A DNA stretch of 37,298 nucleotides from a virus. The stretch covers positions 1 to 37,298 of the IMG/VR virus record IMGVR_UViG_3300011440_000040; one strand, written 5' to 3'. The translations under genes were made by a program, and so were the position numbers. Of this stretch, positions 1 to 8,499 are shown in pieces (within the stretch, counting starts at the first letter, position 1; each line of letters opens with the position of its first letter). The notes beneath the pieces are model-generated. The model worked only from the letters and a program-made list of their open reading frames with translations, was not told the DNA's origin and searched no databases.

Positions 1-1261
1 GCTGTGGCGGCGCGCCTGCCATCATAAAGAAGTTGTCGCCCAGCGGAGGCGCTTCGTCTGCGAGGCGTGCCATCAGTGGCGTCCAGTGGTCACGTACAAT
101 GCCATCCCAACTGTACTCATCGTGGATGGCCTTGCTGGTAGCAATGCGCTTCTCCATAGGCCAGTCGCCGCCGCATACCTCCCATGCTTCATAGAGGCGT
201 TGCAGCTTGTCCGTCATGTCATCCTTCGACGGCCATGCCTGGTAACGGTGCATGGGCATTAGCATCAGGTCAGCAACCTTGACTTTGTAGCCCCAGCGCA
301 CCAACTCTGGCATGGCAGAGAAGTCGGTGACGACAACGGGCGTCCCACATGCCTGCGCTTCGATAATGGGTATCCCAAAGCCTTCACTCATGCTCACCGA
401 CATCAGCACGTCAGCGGCGTTGTAAATGTACGCCAGATGTTCAGGCGGATAGCCGAGTTGATATAGGAGCGGGTGAGGAAAAATGACGCGCCCCTCAAGC
501 CCCAAAAGAGTGACAAGCTCTTCAAAGTTGACGCCGCCGTGATGCTGCGTGGGCAGGCTGTGAATGTACAGCTTGGCATCCGGCTTATCAGCGGCAAAGC
601 GTCCCCATGCTTCCAGTTGCCCCTCGAACCACTTGCGCGAGGGAAAGCCCTTGTTGGCGGCAACCATGACCGACAGATGCACGTTGCCATCCGTCTTGGT
701 CAGCCATGCCTTGAACTTACGAACGGCTTCGCGGTCGGGAATGACACGGTAGACGCTGGGTTCGATGCCGTGTGGAATGTAGACGTTCTCGAAGCCGGCG
801 GCGGTCAGGCGTTCGTGCCCCCATTTGGAATAGGTCAAAGGAAGGTACGCCCCATCCAGAGCGCGCAAATACGGTTCAGGTACTTCGTCACAATCAATCG
901 GCAACCAGGGACACCACAGCGCAGGCTTAATCTTGTTCGGAGTATCGTGCATCACCCACACATCGATCAGGGACACAACGACGTTTGCTCCAAAGTGGCC
1001 TGTGTATGCACCGATGACATCGTTGCCGTATGGGTCATTCATGCGCGGGTAGATGGTGAAGCCGTCAACGTTATGCATCCCACCCTCTAGCCCGTACCAG
1101 GCAAATTGGGCGATGTTCTGTCGCCCTTCCATACTGCCCGCTTGCCCGCCAAATTCAGGTAATTCGGCAAGGCGGGGGAGTAAACTTTTCCCCTGTACCC
1201 CGTAGCCAGACGCGGCCCAAAACGCGTTACTGGCATACAGTAATCTCAAACTTGCGCTCAT
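1..1261 (-). CDS. GT-B glycosyltransferase (family 4-like), C-terminus off the window
   Basis: About 420 codons are open from an ATG at 1261 to the left edge with no stop, so the C-terminus lies outside. An AGAGG ribosome site sits 4-5 bases before the ATG, and the gene starts just after the head-closure stop. The C-terminal half has a GT-B signature around residues 290-312, MSEGFGIPIIEAQACGTPVV, which contains the EX7E pair (E293, E301) that binds the sugar nucleotide in GT4-type enzymes. The N-terminal half carries HFGANVVVSLIDVWVMH and IPHGIE, as in other GT-B enzymes. It probably transfers a sugar from an NDP-sugar. The acceptor is unknown: a capsid or tail protein, host surface glycan or phage DNA are all possible. 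Family sure; role in the phage inferred from its place in the head-tail operon. Confidence 0.9.
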   Translation of the reverse strand, partial: MSASLRLLYASNAFWAASGYGVQGKSLLPRLAELPEFGGQAGSMEGRQNIAQFAWYGLEGGMHNVDGFTIYPRMNDPYGNDVIGAYTGHFGANVVVSLIDVWVMHDTPNKIKPALWCPWLPIDCDEVPEPYLRALDGAYLPLTYSKWGHERLTAAGFENVYIPHGIEPSVYRVIPDREAVRKFKAWLTKTDGNVHLSVMVAANKGFPSRKWFEGQLEAWGRFAADKPDAKLYIHSLPTQHHGGVNFEELVTLLGLEGRVIFPHPLLYQLGYPPEHLAYIYNAADVLMSVSMSEGFGIPIIEAQACGTPVVVTDFSAMPELVRWGYKVKVADLMLMPMHRYQAWPSKDDMTDKLQRLYEAWEVCGGDWPMEKRIATSKAIHDEYSWDGIVRDHWTPLMARLADEAPPLGDNFFMMAGAPPQ

Positions 1262-1270
1262 ATCGCCTCT

Positions 1271-1648
1271 CTATGCTCTTCGCTCTTCATTAAAAGCCTC
1301 TAATTCGCATCTCAAAGCCGTCATCCACATTTCGCTATTGTTTACCTGTGTCACCTCCCACGTGCGACTGTCGTACAACAACCTGTCTTTTGCCAGCACG
1401 TCTGTACCTTCCGGCAAAGTCCCTACCCACCGCGTGAGGCTGGTCGTCTGCGCTCCTGCGGTGATTTCCGCCTGCCCACGCCGCACGACGGGGTATATAC
1501 GCCCTATCACTGTACCGAGTGCCGTCCATGCTTCGTAGGCCATGCCTGTACCATCTGGCGTGAACGTGTAGCGTTCAATGACGACGGTGCCAGGCATGGC
1601 CTGTTCTTGCGTGTCCTGCATGAAGGCGAGTTCAGCGGCGGTGTGCAT
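1271..1648 (-). CDS. Head closure / head-tail adaptor protein
   Basis: A 125-residue protein, placed by position and pattern with phage head-closure (stopper) proteins of the SPP1 gp16 / HK97 gp7 type, which cap the connector after DNA packaging. The C-terminal half is typical: a GTDVLAKDRLLYDSRTWEV stretch (a parameter-setting beta barrel) followed by a beta strand with ALRCELEAF. I chose the ATG at 1648 because it lies two bases after the TAA of the upstream gene. An in-frame start 12 codons earlier would overlap that gene. It is followed directly by the glycosyltransferase. Fold assignment is by pattern only. Confidence 0.65.
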   Translation of the reverse strand: MHTAAELAFMQDTQEQAMPGTVVIERYTFTPDGTGMAYEAWTALGTVIGRIYPVVRRGQAEITAGAQTTSLTRWVGTLPEGTDVLAKDRLLYDSRTWEVTQVNNSEMWMTALRCELEAFNEERRA

Positions 1649-1650
1649 GG

Positions 1651-1983
1651 TTAGTCGTTTGTTGCGATCAGATATCGCCCCCAAAAGCCGACTGTGCCTG
1701 ACCCCGAAAGCGTGGCGATGATACCGCTATTCTGGGCAAGGACATAGGGAGGTACGGTAAAATCTGGGCGTGTGGTAGTCAACGCTACGGCTGGCATGGT
1801 TGCGCTGCCTAATGCCAACGTGACAGTCACCGTCCCTACTAGCGGTGACAGGTAATACTTCATGTCGTTGAGGATAATGCGCTGGTCGTTGGCTGTTGCC
1901 GCAACGACCGTACCTGTCGCAGCCAGCGCCGTGCCAATCGTCAAATAGGGACGCTGTGCGAATTGAGAGTATTTGACGGTCAT
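1651..1983 (-). CDS. Small beta-rich virion protein (unknown, possible decoration protein)
   Basis: A 110-residue protein rich in Thr, Ala, Val and Gly with alternating hydrophobic residues, suggesting an all-beta fold, and no recognised motif. AAGGAGA lies about 10 bases before the ATG. It sits between the head-tail connector and the head-closure gene, so a virion role (head decoration or head-tail joining accessory) is likely. Its style resembles the protein at 2446-2859, and both may be surface proteins of the head. No function is assigned from sequence. Confidence 0.6.
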   Translation of the reverse strand: MTVKYSQFAQRPYLTIGTALAATGTVVAATANDQRIILNDMKYYLSPLVGTVTVTLALGSATMPAVALTTTRPDFTVPPYVLAQNSGIIATLSGSGTVGFWGRYLIATND

Positions 1984-2010
1984 TGTAGACAGTCTCCTTC
2001 TGCCCCTACT

Positions 2011-2442
2011 TTACTCATAGGGGTCATTGATATTAGCAATCCACACTTCACCTAGTGCCGAAACAGGCGAGGCGTAGACGGTATGACTGCCTGCGCTGCG
2101 ACGGCTGCGCCATTTGCGCGCTTGCCGTTCGTAGTTCTCAAGCACCTCCTTCTTGTTGAAGGTCGCACCGTCTGCCGTAAAGTTGAAGTAGCCCACAAAC
2201 GCTACGGCCTTTTCGCTCCACACGTCAGCGGCGGCGTTGGCGAGGTCATAGGTTGCCGTCCAGTCTGTGTTGGCACTACCCGACGTGAGCAAAGGCCACT
2301 CGCCGCTCACGTCGGGTAGCGGGTAGCGGCTAATCGTGGTGACTAGCGCGCTATCCGAATAGGTCGCTGTGCCTGGCTCGGCAACCATGCGCCGGAAGCG
2401 TTCTAAATCTCCCGACGCTGTGCCCCCTGCGTAGCCTGGCAT
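2011..2442 (-). CDS. Head-tail connector (adaptor) protein, gp6/gp15-like
   Basis: A 143-residue protein with the layout of phage head-tail connectors that sit under the portal ring. The N-terminus has LERFRRMVAEPGTATYSD, where 'RRMxxEP...YSD' opens many such proteins. A helix follows with YDLANAAADVWSEKA, then FTADGATFNKKEVLENYE and a basic helix ARKWRSRRSA. This pattern (helix, 'W.EKA', 'F.ADG', helix) recurs in connector proteins next to the capsid gene. The start codon follows the previous stop by three bases (TGA CCC ATG). Family by pattern and position. Confidence 0.7.
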   Translation of the reverse strand: MPGYAGGTASGDLERFRRMVAEPGTATYSDSALVTTISRYPLPDVSGEWPLLTSGSANTDWTATYDLANAAADVWSEKAVAFVGYFNFTADGATFNKKEVLENYERQARKWRSRRSAGSHTVYASPVSALGEVWIANINDPYE

Positions 2443-2445
2443 GGG

Positions 2446-2859
2446 TCAACTTGTCCGGTAATAGTCCACATAGAGGATGGCGCCTAACCCTGCGGTCGAA
2501 GCGCTACCTGCCACGTTGATATAGTCGGCGCTGCCCCACAAAGCGGTAGCGGTTAATTCAGTGCCAACGGCTGTACCGCCGCCGATGTCACCTGAGTAAA
2601 CCTTGCCAGCCGCCGCCGCCATTGCAGTTGCGCCAATCAGACTCGTTGCCGCAACCGTGCCACTGGGCGCGGTGCCGACGGTCAGGTTAGCTGCTCCTGT
2701 TGAATTGGCTGTGACATAGAGGCGCACGTCACGCAAGATAAGCGGGATACCTTCGGGGTTGGGAATAGCGGCAACGCCGCCGCCCGCTGTGGCAGTACCG
2801 CCGGTGATGGTATAGGACAGGCCGCCGAGTTGCGGCGCGGTGTTCTGTGTATAGCTCAT
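2446..2859 (-). CDS. Small Gly/Ala/Thr-rich protein after the capsid gene (possible head decoration protein)
   Basis: A 137-residue protein immediately downstream of the major capsid gene, with a strong GGAGG site five bases before the ATG. It is rich in Gly, Ala and Thr, with predicted beta strands such as LILRDVRLYVTAN, and ends in AILYVDYYRTS. Position after the capsid gene and good translation signals fit a high-copy decoration protein, but no motif proves it. A second beta-rich small protein lies two genes further (1651-1983). Confidence 0.6.
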   Translation of the reverse strand: MSYTQNTAPQLGGLSYTITGGTATAGGGVAAIPNPEGIPLILRDVRLYVTANSTGAANLTVGTAPSGTVAATSLIGATAMAAAAGKVYSGDIGGGTAVGTELTATALWGSADYINVAGSASTAGLGAILYVDYYRTS

Positions 2860-2869
2860 ATGGCCTCCG

Positions 2870-3868
2870 TTATGGCACTAAGGCCGCAAAAGCCAAGCGG
2901 GTGCTTGACGACGTATTGACACGGTTAATCGGATTCGGCAAGGCAAAGCCGATACGCATCACAGCACGCAGGGCAACCATATCCTGTTGGAAGAGGTTGT
3001 ACATGATGTTGCCGCCGGCATCTTGGATGCTTGCTTCGGTGGCGATGGTAAAGGTCATGTCCTGGCGCATAGCCCAGACAAGCTTTGTCCAGTCGCCGCT
3101 GAAGAGCAGGGCTGTGGCGGCGTCAATCGAACCATCAGTGGGGAAGTAGATGGGTTCGCCGTCCAGGTTATAGCTGTTGGCGGCTTGCATGTTGGCACTA
3201 AAGATAGGAGCGCCCAGGTTCAGCGGGGTTGCTGTACCGTCGTAGACCTTTTCACGCACGCCACGCAGCTTGCCACGCATGGACAGGGCAGAGATGTGGC
3301 CGTTGACCATGTAGCCGTCACGTTCCACAAGGCTAATCACGCCGCCGTCACCAAGCAAGGTGTCGTACAAATCTTCACCCGCTGCGATTTGGGTGGAGAG
3401 ATCGACGGTCTGCGAGGCGGCAACGATGGCAGCCAGCAAGCCTGCCGCGCCCATGTTGGTTGTCCAACTGGAAGGGATGTTCGTGCCAAAGAGGACGGCG
3501 CGAATCATGGCATAGTTGATGGCGTTGACAATTTCAGGGCGTATCTCTGCCCACAGATCATAGTCCACGTCATCCAAGACGGCTTGAGGAACAGGCACAA
3601 TAACCGCTAACTCTTCGGCATCAACGTATTTGTCCGTCCAACTCACTTCGGTTGTTTGCTTGAGGCCAGTGTCGCCACTGACGAAGTAGGCGGTTGCCAA
3701 CGCGCTAAGAACAGGCAAACGACGCTGCGCCCGTGACATATCGGGCAAGCGTCGCGCCAGTTGCAAAAGCGGATTAGTGGCCGCTACGTCGGAAAGAATC
3801 TCGCTCTGCACATCCTCCGGAATGAGAGATGTCGCATCGGTGCGATTCGTGATGCTGTTATATGGCAT
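2870..3868 (-). CDS. Major capsid protein (HK97 fold)
   Basis: A 332-residue protein, typical length for HK97-fold capsid proteins without a fused delta domain; here a separate scaffold gene precedes it. Features: an N-arm with SLIPEDVQSEILSDVAATN; then LARRLPDMSRAQRRLPVLS and the E-loop-like segment around TTEVSWTDKYVDAEELAVIV; a spine-helix region WAEIRPEIVNAINYAMIRAV; a P-domain strand region; and a C-terminal QQDMVALRAVMRIGFALPNP, which matches the closing strands of this family. AAGGAG lies about nine bases before the ATG, a strong site as expected for the most abundant virion protein. Confidence 0.9.
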   Translation of the reverse strand: MPYNSITNRTDATSLIPEDVQSEILSDVAATNPLLQLARRLPDMSRAQRRLPVLSALATAYFVSGDTGLKQTTEVSWTDKYVDAEELAVIVPVPQAVLDDVDYDLWAEIRPEIVNAINYAMIRAVLFGTNIPSSWTTNMGAAGLLAAIVAASQTVDLSTQIAAGEDLYDTLLGDGGVISLVERDGYMVNGHISALSMRGKLRGVREKVYDGTATPLNLGAPIFSANMQAANSYNLDGEPIYFPTDGSIDAATALLFSGDWTKLVWAMRQDMTFTIATEASIQDAGGNIMYNLFQQDMVALRAVMRIGFALPNPINRVNTSSSTRLAFAALVP

Positions 3869-3879
3869 TTATAAACTCC

Positions 3880-4395
3880 TTAGCCGCGCCCGGCGGCTGC
3901 TCGTATCCATTCATTCATTCCCGCCTTCTGTGCAGGCGGCGAACCGTTACCGCTGCCCGCATTGCCTGGCGGTACTTTGCGTCCAAACAGTTCCGGCGCT
4001 GCCGCCTTAATCGCTGTCCAGTCCGGCTCTCCCGAACGCTTGAACAGGTTGTCGGCACTTGCTACCAGGAACGCAGCTTTAACGTTGGTGCAGCCAATCT
4101 CCGGCTTAATCGCATCTTCGTAAAAGGCTGCTCGCTGCTCGGCTTGCTCAAGACGCGTGGATGTCTCACCCAATGCCTTCTCAAGTTCGCTGCCCTTCTC
4201 GGCTTTGGACTGTGCATCCTTTAATTGCTTGGCAAAGTCCTTGCGCTGGTCGCGCTCTGTTTGCAATGCGCTGTGCAGTCCAGATGTCTTGCCTTCGTAG
4301 CCCTTCTTCACATGCTCCGGCTGCTCGCCTAGCCATGTGTCGAAGTCAAAGGCATCAGGTGTATCGTTGGTTGGTGCTGGGTCTTGGTCTGGCAT
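3880..4395 (-). CDS. Capsid scaffolding protein
   Basis: A 171-residue, highly charged protein directly upstream of the capsid gene. The N-terminus is acidic (DPAPTNDTPDAFDFDTWL). The middle, about residues 35-95, is a Lys/Glu/Gln-rich coiled coil (TERDQRKDFAKQLKDAQSK and following). The C-terminus is basic-hydrophobic with GMNEWIRAAAGRG, the type of tail that binds capsid protein during procapsid assembly. GAGAGG lies about nine bases before the ATG. The gene begins just after the terminator-like hairpin at 4433-4478. Confidence 0.85.
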   Translation of the reverse strand: MPDQDPAPTNDTPDAFDFDTWLGEQPEHVKKGYEGKTSGLHSALQTERDQRKDFAKQLKDAQSKAEKGSELEKALGETSTRLEQAEQRAAFYEDAIKPEIGCTNVKAAFLVASADNLFKRSGEPDWTAIKAAAPELFGRKVPPGNAGSGNGSPPAQKAGMNEWIRAAAGRG

Positions 4396-4432
4396 GTTCG
4401 GTAGCCTCTCGCTACTGATGGCATCTCGCCGT

Positions 4433-4478
4433 GAAATAAAACAGACGCAGGATAGCTGTTACGCTACCTGCGTCTGTT
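4433..4478 (-). terminator. Intrinsic terminator-like hairpin before the scaffold-capsid genes
   Basis: Read on the minus strand, ACAGACGCAGG with TAGC, a short loop, GCTA, then CCTGCGTCTGT form a stem of about 15 pairs with one mismatch/bulge. It is followed by TTTTATTT, a normal intrinsic terminator layout. It lies in the 127-base gap between the 65-residue gene and scaffold, inside an otherwise unbroken structural operon. It may act as a partial terminator, an antitermination point or an mRNA processing/stability hairpin. No clear promoter is seen after it. Confidence 0.75.
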
Positions 4479-4522
4479 CTGCGCCTTAACTTGCGCTAAT
4501 AGTATTTAATTGAAAATAGCGG

Positions 4523-4720
4523 TCAGGATGAAGTTGCCGCCTGTTTCGCCTCTTTTTGCCGCTGCTTCTCGGCAATGACAGTCAGGTCGTACTCCGTTAC
4601 GCCGCCATCCCTAGATATGAATCGCATGACATTGCGCTTGGGGTCGTAGAGTGCGCCTAAATGCCCGTCTGCCTTGAGCAAGCGCACGAAACCTTGATTC
4701 ATACTATCATTCTTTGGCAT
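4523..4720 (-). CDS. Small hypothetical protein between MuF and scaffold
   Basis: A 65-residue protein with a purine-rich GAGGGG site about 11 bases before the ATG. It contains ALYDPKRNVMRFISRDGGVTE and a Lys/Gln/Glu-rich C-terminal helix. Not recognised. Small proteins of this size between minor head and scaffold genes are common in siphoviruses. It ends just upstream of the terminator-like hairpin. Confidence 0.6.
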   Translation of the reverse strand: MPKNDSMNQGFVRLLKADGHLGALYDPKRNVMRFISRDGGVTEYDLTVIAEKQRQKEAKQAATSS

Positions 4721-4736
4721 GGCTGTAAATACCCCT

Positions 4737-5723
4737 CTAACTCAGCAGTTCTTGCAGCGGCGTCACCTTCAAACTATCGCCCCATGTCGCGTTGGGCACG
4801 ACTGTCACCAACTCATTTAACTCGATATCGCCATTCTGCCAACGGTAGTAACGTTCCTTGCCCAGGATGTCCTTTTGCGTGGCGGCATCCTGTTCCTCTA
4901 ACCATTCCGGCCCCTGCTTCCATGTCACGGCAGGCGCACCTTCGACGGCGGGGATCATGGCGCAGCGTCCCTGTGGATGTTCAGGCATCACTTCGTCAAG
5001 TTCGTAGAACGTGCCATCATCCATGAGGCAAGCCGCGCATACCCTATTGTCGTGTGTCGCCAGGCGACGATAGCCGCGCACAACCTGGCTTGTGCGATAG
5101 CTTTCCAGGCTTGCGCTTCGATAGACACGCAGCTGCTCAGTCCTCGCAATTACCATCATTCTGTCAAGACTGCCCTGTGCGCCCTGCGCCATCATCTTGG
5201 CTGTCTTGCGTGGGTTGTAGCCCAAAGCCACGCCGTTGATAAGTTCCTGTGTCATCCCCTGAGCGGATGCAGGCCACGATGCGACAAGTAAGTTGCGTAG
5301 AGGCGAACCATCGCCAGACATGCCCACGAGATGCTGAACGGCTTCAATGGGTAGACGGTTAAAGCCGCCTGTTACGCCCTGCACCTTGATAGCTGATTCG
5401 GCATGGTTGATACCCATGCGTGCGAGTTGTCGCTGTCTATCTTCGATGGTGCGCTCGGCATAGTCCGTGTATGTCTCCAACTCGTCTGTCAGTTGCCCCA
5501 ACAGTTCACGGTAGCGAACTTGGTTGAAGAGCAAGTCTTGTGTCACCGTGCCACCGTCGCGCTTGATGCCGTCCATCTCATAGGCCAAAGCCGTCACCTC
5601 ACCTGACAAGCGGCGCTCCACCGCAAGCCAACGTTGCGCCATTGCTTCCATCTGCGCCTGCTCACCGCGCAGGAGGTCAGCCTTGAAGGAGCGAGTTAAC
5701 AGGACTACTTGGCTGTCCGCCAT
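4737..5723 (-). CDS. Minor head protein, Mu F / SPP1 gp7 family
   Basis: A 328-residue protein with the family's C-terminal signature, about residues 190-265: MVIARTEQLRVYRSAS, then RRLATHDNRVCAACLMDDG and PEHPQGRCAMIP. These Cys and His residues are the conserved metal-binding-like set of Mu F-like proteins. The N-terminal half is helical. In SPP1 the gp7 protein binds the portal and affects DNA ejection. The ATG overlaps the portal stop (TAATG), so the two are translationally coupled. Confidence 0.9.
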   Translation of the reverse strand: MADSQVVLLTRSFKADLLRGEQAQMEAMAQRWLAVERRLSGEVTALAYEMDGIKRDGGTVTQDLLFNQVRYRELLGQLTDELETYTDYAERTIEDRQRQLARMGINHAESAIKVQGVTGGFNRLPIEAVQHLVGMSGDGSPLRNLLVASWPASAQGMTQELINGVALGYNPRKTAKMMAQGAQGSLDRMMVIARTEQLRVYRSASLESYRTSQVVRGYRRLATHDNRVCAACLMDDGTFYELDEVMPEHPQGRCAMIPAVEGAPAVTWKQGPEWLEEQDAATQKDILGKERYYRWQNGDIELNELVTVVPNATWGDSLKVTPLQELLS

Positions 5724-7144
5724 TAGGCGCTATTCCTCGTCCCACGTGGCGGCTGCCCATTTTGTTGTGCACCGTTGCCGTTATTATTGCCGTTCTGCGC
5801 AAAGCTGCTTGCCCGCTGCTCCATGACCTGTGCCATACGTTCCGTCTGTTGGTCAGCCTGTTCTGTGCGTGCGTCTTCCAGGTCGGCAAGCTCCTGCTCG
5901 CTGTATCCCTCTTGTTCCATCTGCCACATTAACGGGATGCCCGCCGCTACTGACTCTTTGCGGATGAGACTTTGCGTGTAGGGCTGTACGGTTTCGGGCT
6001 TGTCAAAGATAGGCACGATGGCGTTGTCGTCTATCTCGCCTGCGCCTGCCAGGCGCAGCATGAAGGCGGCAAGTTCGCTCCATGTTGCCGTAAACCTGTC
6101 AATGTACTTTTGCGCCTTGTGGTTTAATGGCGCTTCCATTGCGATCAGCGCCTCACCGCTTGGATCGCCGCCCTGCCCGTAAAAGTAGTGTTTGGGCGTG
6201 CGACTGATAATGGCGATGTCAACGGTAAATTTGTCAATGGCCTTGATGTAGTTGTCGAGAGGCGTGATGTCAAACTCGCCTACGCTCGTTGCCTGATCTT
6301 CCCCGTCGCCGGCGGGAATGTCCCAAATGCCGTTAGGCGAATTCTTCAGTTTGCTGGTGTCGGCATTGCTAATCACCCAACGCTGCTTGAACGCACCAAA
6401 CTCGGCAGTTACCATCATGTCGGCTACCAGTTTGTTGACAGCATCCTGCGGCTCAATGACATTCTGTAACTCGCTGCCGATGCGTCTGCGGTCGCGGCGA
6501 AAGTGAAAGACAGGAACCGTTGCGTGCGGGTTAACCTCGCTGGTTGGCTCATCAAAGGACTTGCCGCTTGTCACTTCGTTGTAGGATGATGCCATGCCTC
6601 TTGTGTAAGACTGTACAGGCCGTTTGGACTTGTAATACTCAAAGCGGTCGGGATAGTAGAGTGTCAGGTTGCGATAGCCTTCGTCATCTATCCACCACTT
6701 ACAGGCAAAACGCTTCTTGCGCGGGCTGTTCGACTCGTAGAAGAGATGCACGGTGCGCGGGTCGTTGTAGTAGGCTTCGACCTCGCCGCTTTCCTCATCT
6801 GTCCACACAATCATGTAGGACTCGCCTGCCACCAACGCGGCAAGGTGACAATCGTCAGCCTCTAGCAACAAGTCGGATGAGGATAGCAGCATGTCAAGTT
6901 GCTTAGTGGCGGCATCGTCGTCAGCTACGGTAATGCGCCGCAACTGGATGCGCTCATGCACACTGTCCACCACCACCGCGCACCAGTTCTCGGTAAAGCG
7001 TGCGTTGCGCCCCTTAAAGACTTCCTTCAGCCTATCGTTCGAGTAGACAAGGGGCTGGCGGCCTTCATAGTAAGCAAAGAAGGTGTTGTAATACTGCGTC
7101 TTGGCGAGTAGTGTCGCCACAGCCAACTCAAGGTCAGTTATCAT
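5723..7144 (-). CDS. Portal protein, SPP1 gp6-like
   Basis: A 473-residue protein of the SPP1 gp6-like portal family, which forms the dodecameric ring at one capsid vertex through which DNA enters and leaves. Family features: N-terminal YEGRQPLVYSNDRLKEVF; a clip/wing region with HATVPVFHFRRDRR; LQNVIEPQDAVNKLVADMM; and the C-terminal stem/crown helices after KHYFYGQGGDPSGEALIAME. The C-terminus is a Gln/Asn-rich tail. Its ATG overlaps the large terminase stop (ATGA). Confidence 0.92.
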   Translation of the reverse strand: MITDLELAVATLLAKTQYYNTFFAYYEGRQPLVYSNDRLKEVFKGRNARFTENWCAVVVDSVHERIQLRRITVADDDAATKQLDMLLSSSDLLLEADDCHLAALVAGESYMIVWTDEESGEVEAYYNDPRTVHLFYESNSPRKKRFACKWWIDDEGYRNLTLYYPDRFEYYKSKRPVQSYTRGMASSYNEVTSGKSFDEPTSEVNPHATVPVFHFRRDRRRIGSELQNVIEPQDAVNKLVADMMVTAEFGAFKQRWVISNADTSKLKNSPNGIWDIPAGDGEDQATSVGEFDITPLDNYIKAIDKFTVDIAIISRTPKHYFYGQGGDPSGEALIAMEAPLNHKAQKYIDRFTATWSELAAFMLRLAGAGEIDDNAIVPIFDKPETVQPYTQSLIRKESVAAGIPLMWQMEQEGYSEQELADLEDARTEQADQQTERMAQVMEQRASSFAQNGNNNGNGAQQNGQPPRGTRNSA

Positions 7145-8499
7145 CCGTTGTGGCTCCCTGCTACTTTGCGCTCACGCGCCAATGTCAGCTTGTTGAACGC
7201 CAAGCTGCTTGTATCCACCTGATCGTCATGCGTACCGTAAGGGAAACTGGCAAGCTCATTGAGATAAGCAAAGTTCCACGCACCCTTAACCAGCTTGACG
7301 TTCTCGGCTCCGCATTGTGCAGCATAGGGCTGCGCGCGTGTCGTTTTGTCGCCCGTAGATCGTTCGGCCTTGACCACATGCCCCGCCAACGCGCGTATGG
7401 TAATCCTAGCGACCTGCTTGCCGCTACTGCCTGGCTCTTGCTCAAACCAACTGGTCACATCGCCATAGCGCGCCGCATCCATTTCGGTCACTTGCTTGAT
7501 AATCTTATCGCATTGCAAATCGTCCCATTGGCCGCGCACAACATCTTCCACGAAGTAACCACCTTGCTTGTCTTTCGCCATTAGTAAACCAACAGTGTAA
7601 TCGCCTGCACCCTCTGTGCCTGCCCTGTCCCACGCACGCACGCGTTGTGCGTCACGCGGCGCAGCACTCACAATCTCAAACCATTGCCGCTTAAACATGC
7701 CGCCTTCTGGCGGAGCGGGGCGCTGCTGATAGAGCGAATAATAACTGTGTCCTAGCACGCGCTTAATGCCGTTGAGCGCCGTTAAGTCGTAGCGGTCTGG
7801 GCAGAGTGCCGCGCCAACTTCTCTGCCCAACGGGTCGTTTTCTTCGGCCTCGGCTGGTAAGCTAATCACCGTCCATTGATCGGCGTCATCACTTGCCAAA
7901 ATGCGCCCTGCTAAATCATCCTCATGCCAGCGTGTCATGATCAGAATCACAGTGGCGTCAGGCTCAAGGCGTGTATATAAATCGTCCGTATACCATTGCC
8001 ATACCTTCTCGCGATAGGTTTCGCTATTAGCCTCTTCGCGGTTCTTTACGGGGTCGTCAATGATGATGAGATGCCCACCCTGTCCCGTGATACCAGCCCC
8101 CACACCCACCGCCCGATACGTGCCGCCGCCTACTGTTTCCCACTCTTCAACTGCCTTGCGTTCGCGGTCTAGTTCAAAGCGTTCTTTGGCAATGCGCCGG
8201 CTCTTACGACTAAAACGGTTGGCAAGTGTTTGGCTGTATGCACCCACCACCACGCGCAATGACGGTTCCTGCTCCATGCGCCAGACGGGATAACGTACCG
8301 TAACCATTTCGGACTTGCCGTGTCGCGGCGGCACAAAAAGCATAAGCCGCCGAATCTCGCCACTCGTGACACGCTCAAGCGTCTCTTGGATGTGGCGCAA
8401 ATATGCCCAGTCCCAGGTTAGTTCAGGCGAGACATCTTGGAGCCATTTGCCGAAACTATCCTGAATCGCCGCCTGTGTCGCCGCTTGGAAGTGCTTCAA
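7141..8499 (-). CDS. terL: Terminase large subunit (ATPase-nuclease)
   Basis: The DNA-packaging motor and headful/site nuclease. Walker A is VPPRHGKSEM; Walker B is HLIIIDDPVKN; a coupling-motif-like segment follows at TVILIMTRWHEDDL. The RNase H-like nuclease domain includes RVRAWDRAGTEGAGDYT, VEDVVRGQWDD and the C-terminal YGTHDDQVDTSS with the last acidic residues. The start is uncertain. A TTG at 8499 leaves a 44-base overlap with the small subunit. Longer in-frame starts (TTG 8604, ATG 8592) would overlap it by about 140 bases, and their extra residues look unlike TerL. Function is certain. Confidence 0.92.
   Translation of the reverse strand: MKHFQAATQAAIQDSFGKWLQDVSPELTWDWAYLRHIQETLERVTSGEIRRLMLFVPPRHGKSEMVTVRYPVWRMEQEPSLRVVVGAYSQTLANRFSRKSRRIAKERFELDRERKAVEEWETVGGGTYRAVGVGAGITGQGGHLIIIDDPVKNREEANSETYREKVWQWYTDDLYTRLEPDATVILIMTRWHEDDLAGRILASDDADQWTVISLPAEAEENDPLGREVGAALCPDRYDLTALNGIKRVLGHSYYSLYQQRPAPPEGGMFKRQWFEIVSAAPRDAQRVRAWDRAGTEGAGDYTVGLLMAKDKQGGYFVEDVVRGQWDDLQCDKIIKQVTEMDAARYGDVTSWFEQEPGSSGKQVARITIRALAGHVVKAERSTGDKTTRAQPYAAQCGAENVKLVKGAWNFAYLNELASFPYGTHDDQVDTSSLAFNKLTLARERKVAGSHNG

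Noticed and set aside
473-1090. Plus-strand reading frame of 205 codons and a minus frame at 403-690
   Set aside because: Both are shadows of the glycosyltransferase, which is open over the whole stretch and carries GT-B motifs.
2987-3610. Plus-strand reading frame of 207 codons
   Set aside because: Antisense to the major capsid gene; no ribosome site and no family pattern.
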